Positions 1-4,559 of a stretch of DNA of 5,072 nucleotides are shown one piece after another. How positions within the stretch are numbered: position 1 is the stretch's first letter; every line of letters starts with the position of its first letter. The notes beneath the pieces were generated by a model. The model was not told the DNA's origin and did not search any database. It worked only from the letters and a program-made list of their open reading frames with translations. A program made the position numbers and the translations under genes. Source of the stretch: Hymenobacter sp. (GTDB lineage Bacteria; Bacteroidota; Bacteroidia; Cytophagales; Hymenobacteraceae); assembly GCA_025362615.1 (NCBI GenBank), contig JANYFQ010000252.1:1-5072 (forward strand), read 5' to 3'.

Positions 1-57
1 CTAAAAGTGAACGCCGCCCACCGGGCCGCTCGCGCCCAACAAGCCCGCACTGACTAA
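1..57 (+). CDS. Possible C-terminal tail of an upstream gene (partial)
   Basis: The first reading frame is open from the left edge to a TAA at 55-57 and encodes an alanine- and arginine-rich tail (LKVNAAHRAARAQQARTD). The composition suits the helical C-terminus of a GC-rich gene that begins outside the window. Eighteen codons are too few to name a family, and one other frame is open for a similar length, so this is a tentative call. If correct, the stop codon lies inside the palindrome at 50-62. Confidence 0.3.
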   Translation, partial: LKVNAAHRAARAQQARTD

Positions 58-62
58 GTCAG
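50..62. repeat. 13-bp perfect palindrome, candidate operator
   Basis: CTGACTAAGTCAG has two perfect 6-bp arms around a central A. It lies directly before an AT-rich promoter-like patch (61-100) in otherwise GC-rich DNA, which suits a binding site for a dimeric regulator of the gene at 143. The stem is too short, and the spacer too small, for an RNA hairpin terminator. The operator role is inference from position and symmetry. Confidence 0.3.
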
Positions 63-68
63 GATTTG

Positions 69-76
69 TATTTTTG
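69..76 (+). promoter_or_regulatory. Candidate -7 box (TATTTTTG) upstream of the sigma-like gene
   Basis: TATTTTTG matches the Bacteroidota TAnnTTTG -7 consensus exactly. It sits in a short AT-rich island (61-100) with TTTGAT-like words repeated at 73-78 and 85-90. No convincing -33 TTTG is seen at the usual distance of about 20 nt. The box would leave a leader of roughly 60 nt before the ATG at 143. Confidence 0.35.
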
Positions 77-142
77 ATAAGATATTTGATTTTACTTAAT
101 TGCGGCGGCTGCGCCCACGCCCTCCAATCGCCCCTGCCCCAA

Positions 143-523
143 ATGCGCTCCCTTAACCTACGCCGCCCCCTCGCGCCCGAAACCCTGGCCCGCTACGCCG
201 CCGAGGACGCCGCCGCCACCCTGGCCCTCGCCGCCCTGCTCGCTCCCGCCCACCTGCCCCCCGACCTGCTGGCCGAAGCCTTCGGCCCCGCCGCCACGCG
301 CTACCTCTTCGGCCTCGCCCGCCAGTACCAAAACCAAGGCTTGGGTTTCGTGGAACTGGTGCTGGCCGGGCGGGCGGCGGTGGTGAAATATTTGGTCAGG
401 CAGCAGGAAAACCCAGACCGGGAGCAGGCAGGTTGGGAATGGTGGTGGGCACGGCAGGGGATGCTGTTGGCTGTGCGGGAAAAGGGATTAAGGAACGGGC
501 TTATTGTGGATTTTTTGGTCTAG
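143..523 (+). CDS. Region-2-only sigma-70-like protein (truncated RpoD paralogue)
   Basis: This 126-aa protein aligns with RpoD from end to end of its length. MRSLNL matches the MRQLKI start of Bacteroidota RpoD. ARQYQNQGL (residues 59-67) matches the near-invariant AKQYQNQGL of region 2.1. The following 38 residues up to WWARQ (101-105) align to RpoD without a gap. Residues matching E. coli W433, W434, R436 and Q437 are kept, and Y430 is replaced by Trp (W98). Core-contacting positions of region 2.2 (Q406, E407 and N409 in E. coli) are Leu74, Ala75 and Arg77 here, and the residue at T440 is Leu. The protein stops where region 3 would begin, so regions 3 and 4 (-35 binding) are absent. The ATG at 143 is preferred over a TTG at 74 because it matches the RpoD N-terminus. 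It could be a functional decoy or regulator, or a decaying duplicate; the last 40 codons are less GC-biased. Family call is solid; function is unknown. Confidence 0.72.
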   Translation: MRSLNLRRPLAPETLARYAAEDAAATLALAALLAPAHLPPDLLAEAFGPAATRYLFGLARQYQNQGLGFVELVLAGRAAVVKYLVRQQENPDREQAGWEWWWARQGMLLAVREKGLRNGLIVDFLV

Positions 524-528
524 TTTTG
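521..528 (+). promoter_or_regulatory. Candidate -7 box (TAGTTTTG) for the PD-(D/E)XK gene
   Basis: TAGTTTTG is an exact match to TAnnTTTG and overlaps the TAG stop of the sigma-like gene. It leaves a leader of about 40 nt before the ATG at 575. A TTG at 504-506 could be a -33 element, but the 14-nt spacing is short. This suggests the nuclease gene has its own transcript. Confidence 0.4.
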
Positions 529-574
529 GGGCATTGATTCTTTCATTCCAAACCTCTCAACCCCAAATAAAATC

Positions 575-1588
575 ATGGGAAAAGAAATAAGCCTGTTCTC
601 TGGTTATGACCAACCGGAAAACCGTACCACCAACTATTCACTCTTGGTATTGCGAATGCTTTACCAAGAAAACCCTAAACTGCTTTCAGCAGCTTTATCT
701 AGTTTAATTGGGGACAGTTCCGGCTTGCAGATTGGCGTAGACTTTCGTCAGCAGGCAGGTCGTAATGGTAGCGTTATTGATGGCCTCATCACGCAACCAT
801 CTTTCTCCATATACATCGAAACCAAACGTTGGAATTGGTTTTACGATGAACAACTTGAAACCTACCTTCAAGAACTGGACAAGGAGTCAGCAAATGTGAA
901 GGTGCTACTGGCCTTATCCAATTTCGAAGGAAAGGACCAAGATGATTTCGTCAACATTCGAGAAATTATTCGTACAACGTATCAAGACCGTATCATATTT
1001 GCGGCCGTGACGTTTGAGGAATTTTTGGAAGCGGTTCAACAGCCCACTCTCTCGCCCTCGTTGAGTGAAACCATTTCCGACTTTAAACAATACTTGAATG
1101 GAGCCAGCCTCTTGCCTAATTGGAAGGGGTGGTTGGATGTGTGCAACTGCGGCCAGTTTCACACACAACTTGTGAGTGAAGGCGTTTACATCTGCCCTGC
1201 CGCTGGCGGTGCGTACAAACACGACCGGTGCCAATACCTAGGGATGTATTGGAGCAAAGCCGTCCGTCAAATCGCCGAGGTGTGGGGGGTTGTAGACATT
1301 GCTGAAGGGAACGGCGGGGACGCTAAACTTCTTTGGAACAATACTGATAAACCCGCCCAAGAACTTATCGATATTGCCCGAGACAAGAGAGAGAAATTGT
1401 ACCTTGACGAAGATTGGGCAACCCGTGTTTTCGTACTTGGACCCTTGACCGAAACGTATTTCGAAAAGGATAGCTACGGTGGTATGCTCGGAAGCAAACG
1501 CTACTTTGGCGTACACGAGCTAGAACCAACGGGAATTGAAGACTTGGCAGCCAAACTTCGAAACAACGTGTGGTCGGACTTGGAATAA
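575..1588 (+). CDS. PD-(D/E)XK nuclease-like protein, possible defence gene
   Basis: The 337-aa protein carries a recognisable PD-(D/E)XK core near its N-terminus: D69 (in SVIDGLI), E82 and K84 (in IYIETK) and a RecB-type QxxxY motif at Q93-Y97. This arrangement suggests metal-dependent DNA cleavage in the cytoplasm. The opening SLFSGYDQPENRTTN is like the ENR(V/T)TN start of a group of uncharacterised nuclease-like proteins in bacterial accessory loci (from memory). The C-terminal half (about 180-337) is a second domain with C190, C192, H196, C207, H216 and C219, then a YLGMYWSKAV segment (221-230) and a GGMLGSKRYF segment (302-311); its role is not known. No signal peptide or membrane segment is seen. 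Base composition is clearly more AT-rich than in the genes on either side, which suggests horizontal transfer. The ATG follows an A-rich leader (AAATAAAATC) without a Shine-Dalgarno sequence. A standalone defence or restriction-like role is inference. Confidence 0.7.
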   Translation: MGKEISLFSGYDQPENRTTNYSLLVLRMLYQENPKLLSAALSSLIGDSSGLQIGVDFRQQAGRNGSVIDGLITQPSFSIYIETKRWNWFYDEQLETYLQELDKESANVKVLLALSNFEGKDQDDFVNIREIIRTTYQDRIIFAAVTFEEFLEAVQQPTLSPSLSETISDFKQYLNGASLLPNWKGWLDVCNCGQFHTQLVSEGVYICPAAGGAYKHDRCQYLGMYWSKAVRQIAEVWGVVDIAEGNGGDAKLLWNNTDKPAQELIDIARDKREKLYLDEDWATRVFVLGPLTETYFEKDSYGGMLGSKRYFGVHELEPTGIEDLAAKLRNNVWSDLE

Positions 1589-1680
1589 CCGTTTTGTGGT
1601 TTTTCATTGCTAAATCCCCTGTCGTTGTGCAAGTTCGGGCCAAACGGAACGCCGCGAGCCGCTACGTTCCCCATGTCATT

Positions 1681-1709
1681 GGGCACTTTCCGGCGCGGCC
1701 GGTAGCTTT
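1681..1709 (+). repeat. 29-nt direct repeat, copy A, ahead of the 86-aa gene
   Basis: Begins GGGCACTTTC, continues with a GGCGCGGC core and ends GGTAGCTTT. It matches copy B (2026-2054) at 26 of 29 positions, differing only at positions 11, 20 and 26. The end forms TAGCTTTC (1703-1710), one base from the TAnnTTTG box, 22 nt before the ATG at 1733. It may be a weak promoter or a shared binding site. The rest of 1589-1732 holds nothing recognisable. Confidence 0.5.
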
Positions 1710-1732
1710 CCGTTTCCCAAACCTTATTCGTC

Positions 1733-1993
1733 ATGGCTGCTACAAACCCGGCCACTGCCCCCGTGCCTGACGAAACGCCCGAACCGCTTGCCGTGCTGCG
1801 CCAACTGCGGCGGCGGCTGCACAAGGCCCGCGCCTTCGAGGCCGAGGCGCGGGCCACGTTTGCCGGCCCGCCGGGGACAGAGCGCGACTACGCGGGGCTG
1901 ACCTGCTACCGCGACAAGGCGACGGAAACGCAAGCCGCGATTGTGCGGCACTTGGGGGCGCACCCGGAACTGACGGCTTGCCTGTCGTGCTGA
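1733..1993 (+). CDS. Hypothetical 86-aa protein
   Basis: No family is recognised. The protein begins with a Pro/Ala/Thr-rich stretch (residues 1-19) likely to be disordered. A basic amphipathic helix follows (about 19-44, with LRQLRRRLHKAR), then a GPPGTERDY turn and a second helix (about 58-75). It ends TACLSC. Cysteines are C58, C83 and C86, so the tail has a CxxC pair that could bind metal or form a disulfide. No signal peptide or membrane segment is visible. Third codon positions are strongly GC-biased over the whole frame, which supports a real gene native to this genome. It stands alone between the nuclease gene and the toxin-antitoxin unit, with its own promoter-like repeat upstream and a 122-nt gap downstream. 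The ATG follows TTATTCGTC, with no Shine-Dalgarno sequence. Confidence 0.6.
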   Translation: MAATNPATAPVPDETPEPLAVLRQLRRRLHKARAFEAEARATFAGPPGTERDYAGLTCYRDKATETQAAIVRHLGAHPELTACLSC

Positions 1994-2025
1994 GGCCGGA
2001 CTTGGGGCCGGGGGCAGCGCGGGGC

Positions 2026-2054
2026 GGGCACTTTCGGGCGCGGCGGGTAGTTTT
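2026..2054 (+). repeat. 29-nt direct repeat, copy B, ahead of the antitoxin gene
   Basis: Second copy of the element at 1681-1709. It starts GGGCACTTTC, has the same GGCGCGGC core and ends GGTAGTTTT. The two copies lie 345 bp apart, in the same orientation, each upstream of a small gene. Copy B carries the stronger -7 box (next entry), so the repeat may be a promoter module rather than a random duplication. Confidence 0.5.
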
Positions 2055-2055
2055 G
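2048..2055 (+). promoter_or_regulatory. Candidate -7 box (TAGTTTTG) for the antitoxin-PIN-WYL operon
   Basis: Exact TAnnTTTG match at the end of repeat copy B, with about 60 nt to the antitoxin ATG at 2116. The TTTC in the repeat is only about 12 nt upstream, so a standard -33 element is not obvious. It is the best promoter candidate for the three-gene unit 2116-3685. Confidence 0.45.
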
Positions 2056-2085
2056 TGGGGCGCGGCAGGCTTATGGGCTTGGCCG

Positions 2086-2108
2086 TTATCTTGAATTTCT
2101 TAAAATAA
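2086..2108. promoter_or_regulatory. Imperfect AT-rich inverted repeat, candidate TA operator
   Basis: The 23-nt segment starts TTATCTTGA and ends AAAATAA; the outer nine positions of each arm pair at seven. It is an AT-rich island in GC-rich DNA between the promoter candidate and the antitoxin ATG, where toxin-antitoxin complexes or a WYL dimer could bind for autoregulation. The symmetry is imperfect and the role is inferred from position only. Confidence 0.28.
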
Positions 2109-2115
2109 CCGCGTT

Positions 2116-2373
2116 ATGCCCGCTACCACTGCTTCTGCCCGCGCCGCCCGGCCTACGGTGGCCCAGGCCTATTCCATTGCCAAACGATTGACGGCGGACC
2201 AACAGGCGCGGCTGGTGGCGAAGTTGCGCCGGGATGTTTGGGCCGACATCCAGGCCGCCGCCGAGCAAGTGCAAGCCCGCATGAAAGCCGACGGCGTGTT
2301 CATTACCGAAGAAGAGATAACGGCCGAGATAGAAGTTGTCCGGGCCGAGCGGTACGCGGCCAGCCTAGGATAG
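2116..2373 (+). CDS. Antitoxin-like protein paired with the PIN toxin
   Basis: The 85-aa protein lies directly before a PIN-domain gene; its stop and the next start are 1 nt apart, the usual order and spacing of a type II antitoxin-toxin pair. Residues 14-40 (VAQAYSIAKRLTADQQARLVAKL and following) form a helix like the LSxEEQxxLxxxL segment common in small antitoxins. Residues 41-58 are a second charged helix. The C-terminal part (60-80, with GVFITEEEITAEIEVVRAER) is acidic-then-basic and suits a toxin-neutralising tail. No classical ribbon-helix-helix or AbrB motif is evident, so DNA binding is uncertain. The first 12 residues are Ala/Arg-rich and probably disordered. Its expected role is to bind and block the PIN nuclease; that is inferred mainly from context. 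Confidence 0.65.
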   Translation: MPATTASARAARPTVAQAYSIAKRLTADQQARLVAKLRRDVWADIQAAAEQVQARMKADGVFITEEEITAEIEVVRAERYAASLG

Positions 2374-2374
2374 C

Positions 2375-2794
2375 GTGGCTTTTCGGGTAGTGGTTGATAC
2401 CAATAGCTGGATTAGCAGCTTCATCAACAGCAATTCGTTGGTGGCGCAACGGCTGACGCGGCTGTTGGACGACGAAACGCTGGAATTGCTCTTCAGCACC
2501 GATTTGCGGGACGAGGTTTTGAGCGTCATTCAGCGGCCCAAATTTCACAGGTATTTATCGGCCGCTGGCCTACAAGACGCTGTGCGGCAAATAAGCAATT
2601 ACGGCCTCTTGGCGGTGGTCAGCAAGGTCGAGGTTTGCCGCGACCCCAAAGACGACTACTTGCTGGCCCTGTGCCTCGACGGCCGCGCCGACTACCTCAT
2701 CACCGGCGACCAGGACCTGCTGGTGTTGGAGCGGTTTGGCGACACCCGCATCATCTCGTGGGCCGAGGCGGAAACCGAATTGCTCGTTGCCTGA
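2375..2794 (+). CDS. PIN-domain toxin (putative TA system toxin component, PIN family)
   Basis: The 139-aa protein has the full PIN layout and a typical length. D8 lies in VVVDTNSW, E47 in LRDEVLSVIQRPKF, D90 and D94 in RDPKDDYLLALC, and D112 in ADYLITGDQDLL. These acidic residues coordinate Mg2+ or Mn2+ in PIN ribonucleases. The DPKDDYLLAL and ADYLITGDQDLL blocks point to the PIN_3 type annotated as a putative toxin-antitoxin toxin component, rather than to classical short VapC. It would cleave RNA in the cytoplasm when not held by its antitoxin; the RNA target is unknown. The start is a GTG, one base after the antitoxin stop. A later GTG (2390) would fall only three codons before the catalytic Asp, so 2375 is preferred. 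The weak start and close coupling should keep toxin output below antitoxin output. All catalytic residues are present, so the toxin appears intact. Confidence 0.88.
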   Translation: MAFRVVVDTNSWISSFINSNSLVAQRLTRLLDDETLELLFSTDLRDEVLSVIQRPKFHRYLSAAGLQDAVRQISNYGLLAVVSKVEVCRDPKDDYLLALCLDGRADYLITGDQDLLVLERFGDTRIISWAEAETELLVA

Positions 2795-2797
2795 ACC

Positions 2798-3685
2798 ATG
2801 CCCACCCACACGCCCTACCAACGCCACGCCTTCTTGCTGCGCTACCTGGAAGCCCGGCGCGGGCGGCCGGCACCGTTCGAAACCCTGCAAGCGGCGGTGG
2901 AAGCCAACGGCTTCATGGCCGACTTCGGGAAGGCGTACTTGCGGCGGAATTGGGAGCGCGACAAGCGGCAAATGGAGGAGAAATTCGGCCTCGACATCGA
3001 GATGCGGCGCGGCTGCGGCTACTGCCTGCCCGCCGACGGGCCGCCGCCCGACCCCGCCGCCCTGCGCCTGGCCGACGCCCTGGAGATGAACGATTTTCTG
3101 CAATTGCCCGCCGCGCTCGCACCCTTCGTGCAGCCGGAGCCGCGCCGGGCCTTGGGCACCCAGCACCTGGGGCCGTTGCTGCGGGCGGCCCAAGCCGGGC
3201 GCGTGGTGGAAGTTGATTACCAGAAGCATTGGGACGACGCGCCCCGCCGCCGCACCTGCGGGCCGCTGCTGCTGCGCGAGTCGCGGGGCCGCTGGTACGT
3301 GCTGGCCGTGATGGTGGTGGGCCGCCCCCACCTCGTGTGCCTGGGCCTCGACCGCATCGCGGCCCTCGAAAGCACCGAACGGCCCTTCGCCCCGCCCCCC
3401 GATTTCGACGCGGCCGCGTACTACGCCGACTGCTTCGGCATCACGCGGCCCACCGACGGGCAGGTGCCCGAAGACATCATGCTGCGCTTCGCGCCCGTGC
3501 AGGGCCGCTACGCCCTGAGCTACCCGTTGCACCCCTCGCAACGCCTGCTGCGCGACGACGCGGCGGCCATCGAACTCAGCATCCGGGTGTACGACACGCC
3601 CGAACTGCGGATGGAACTGCGGAGCTACGGCGACGCGGTGGAGGTGCTGGCCCCCAAGGGCTTGCGCGAGTGGTGGGAAACGTAG
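2798..3685 (+). CDS. WYL-domain transcriptional regulator
   Basis: The 295-aa protein has the standard three-part WYL layout. Residues 5-75 form a winged-helix-like DNA-binding region, with YLRRNWERDKRQMEEKFGLDI (48-67) at the place of the recognition helix and 'RD' signature, then a GCGYCL wing. The WYL domain spans about 123-197: EVDYQ (138-142), GRWYVLAV (164-171, the WYL-like motif as W166-Y167-V168) and LGLDRI (182-187, with the conserved Arg). A WCX-type C-terminal region (about 225-293) contains the RYALSYPLHPSQ block and ends LREWW. WYL proteins sense ligands, often nucleotides or nucleic acid, and many control defence or DNA-damage genes. The ATG is 3 nt after the PIN stop, so it is co-transcribed and probably translationally coupled with the toxin-antitoxin pair. 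It could autoregulate the unit, or act on other loci. The domain call is firm; the target is inference. Confidence 0.9.
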   Translation: MPTHTPYQRHAFLLRYLEARRGRPAPFETLQAAVEANGFMADFGKAYLRRNWERDKRQMEEKFGLDIEMRRGCGYCLPADGPPPDPAALRLADALEMNDFLQLPAALAPFVQPEPRRALGTQHLGPLLRAAQAGRVVEVDYQKHWDDAPRRRTCGPLLLRESRGRWYVLAVMVVGRPHLVCLGLDRIAALESTERPFAPPPDFDAAAYYADCFGITRPTDGQVPEDIMLRFAPVQGRYALSYPLHPSQRLLRDDAAAIELSIRVYDTPELRMELRSYGDAVEVLAPKGLREWWET

Positions 3686-3686
3686 C

Positions 3687-3696
3687 GGGCCGGCCC
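3687..3696. repeat. GGGCCGGCCC palindrome between convergent genes
   Basis: Perfect 10-bp palindrome filling most of the 16-nt gap between the WYL stop and the Uma2 stop. It has no loop and no T-run on either strand, so it is a poor intrinsic terminator. It is recorded because it is the only symmetric element at this convergent junction. Confidence 0.2.
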
Positions 3697-3701
3697 CGCC
3701 C

Positions 3702-4316
3702 CTATTGCCGCCCTTCCTCTTGCACTTCGAAGATGTCGGCCCATTCGATGACGAGGCCGGGCAGGGTGCTGGAGTGCATCGGGCCGGGTTCGAGGTAGTT
3801 GCCGCGTACCTGGTACCGGCCGTCGGCATCGAGGGTGTAGGCGATGATGACTTGTTCAGCCGGAAAGGCAATCCAGTATTCGGCCACGCCGTTTTCGGCG
3901 TACAGCTCGAACTTCGTGCGGGTGTCGTGGACAAGCGAGGAGGGCGACACGATTTCGATGAGCCAGTCGGGGGCACCGACGCAGCCGCGCTTGTCGCGCT
4001 TGCTCAGGTCGCAGAGTACCGTGAGGTCGGGCTGCACCACGGTCTTGACTTGGGCATCGCCGTTGCCGGTGCTGCGGGTGAGGCGCACGTCGAAGGGGGC
4101 GGAATAAACCCGGCAGGGCTGGTTTTGCAAGTGTTGCCAAATGCGGCCGTGCAAATTGCTTGACACCTCTTGATGTTCGGCGCTCGGGCCCGCCATCTTG
4201 CGCAAAATGCGCCCCTTGATGAGTTCTACGTATTCGGTGAAGCGCCACGCCAGGTAGTCGGCGTAGGTGTACGAGCCGTTGGGGTCGAGTTGCGAGATAT
4301 CGGTGATGGGGGCCAT
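3702..4316 (-). CDS. Uma2-family (DUF820) PD-(D/E)XK nuclease-fold protein
   Basis: The 204-aa protein has typical Uma2 length and motif order. E31 lies in YVELIKG, H48 in PSAEHQ, D76 in YSAPFDVRL, D97 in VVQPDLTVLCD, E121 in APDWLIEIVSPSS, and K135 in DTRTKFELYAENGVAEYWI. D97, E121 and the conserved Lys are the likely PD-(D/E)XK metal site. The family is annotated as Uma2 endonuclease, but the true substrate of most members is unknown. The ATG at 4314-4316 (MAPITDI) is chosen because the upstream part of the open frame runs antisense through gap and lacks family similarity. Transcription is convergent with the WYL gene and divergent from gap, so it is a separate unit. Uma2 genes are often present in many copies in multicellular-type or large bacterial genomes, so its presence here need not mean it belongs to the toxin-antitoxin unit. 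Confidence 0.88.
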   Translation of the reverse strand: MAPITDISQLDPNGSYTYADYLAWRFTEYVELIKGRILRKMAGPSAEHQEVSSNLHGRIWQHLQNQPCRVYSAPFDVRLTRSTGNGDAQVKTVVQPDLTVLCDLSKRDKRGCVGAPDWLIEIVSPSSLVHDTRTKFELYAENGVAEYWIAFPAEQVIIAYTLDADGRYQVRGNYLEPGPMHSSTLPGLVIEWADIFEVQEEGRQ

Positions 4317-4333
4317 CCGGGTGGGGTTTTTCA

Positions 4334-4341
4334 CAAAAATA
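4334..4341 (-). promoter_or_regulatory. Candidate -7 box (TATTTTTG) for the Uma2 gene
   Basis: On the minus strand TATTTTTG matches TAnnTTTG exactly and lies 17 nt before the ATG, giving a very short leader of about 10 nt. A TTG on the minus strand at 4356-4358 is 14 nt upstream, closer than a usual -33 element. Confidence 0.45.
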
Positions 4342-4402
4342 AGCACCCAATGCCGCAACTGCCCCGCTGCCGCCACCGGCCGCGCAGCACGCGTTTCGCC
4401 GC

Positions 4403-4438
4403 TGCGTGGCCGCCGCTCCGCTCCCCATCGGCCACGCA
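4403..4438. repeat. 10-bp perfect inverted repeat in the Uma2-gap intergenic region
   Basis: TGCGTGGCCG at 4403-4412 is the exact reverse complement of CGGCCACGCA at 4429-4438, with a 16-nt spacer containing CCGCTCCGCT. It lies between the two divergent promoter candidates, about 50 nt upstream of the gap -7-like box. It could be an operator for gap or Uma2, or a stem-loop. There is no T-run, so it is not an evident terminator. Confidence 0.45.
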
Positions 4439-4489
4439 ATGCGCCCGGCTCGCCGGCACCGCCGCCCGCGTGGCGCGGCGCGGCCCTCT

Positions 4490-4497
4490 TATCTTCG
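4490..4497 (+). promoter_or_regulatory. Weak candidate -7 box (TATCTTCG) for gap
   Basis: TATCTTCG differs from TAnnTTTG by one base and lies 62 nt before the gap ATG. No -33 TTTG is visible upstream in this very GC-rich stretch. It is the best match in the region, but the call is weak. Confidence 0.25.
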
Positions 4498-4559
4498 TGC
4501 TGCGTTACGCCCGGCGGCTGCACCGGTGGCCGGTCATCTCCTTCTTCCCCATTTTTCCA

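Noticed and set aside
74..142. N-terminal extension of the sigma-like protein from a TTG at 74
   Set aside because: The added residues do not resemble RpoD and overlap the AT-rich promoter patch, whereas the ATG at 143 gives a start matching Bacteroidota RpoD.
185..235. RYAAEDAAATLAL segment read as a 3'-5' exonuclease YxxxD motif
   Set aside because: The rest of the protein matches sigma region 2 with a gap-free alignment, and no other exonuclease motif is present.
1589..1620. T-rich stretch after the nuclease gene as an intrinsic terminator
   Set aside because: The T-runs are not preceded by a stem-loop.
914..1857. Minus-strand open frames opposite the nuclease gene and the 86-aa gene
   Set aside because: No family features and no supporting context; the opposite strand holds clear coding sequence.
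3686..3701. Bidirectional terminator between WYL and Uma2
   Set aside because: The palindrome has no loop and there is no T-run on either strand.
2635..3798. Plus-strand open frames at 2635-3216 and 3229-3798
   Set aside because: They are frame-shifted shadows of PIN and WYL, rich in Arg, Pro and Gly, with no motif.
2570..3976. Long 468-codon open frame on the minus strand
   Set aside because: It is antisense to the PIN and WYL genes and part of Uma2, has low-complexity Ala/Gly/Arg/Gln content, and matches no family. Long antisense frames are common in GC-rich DNA.
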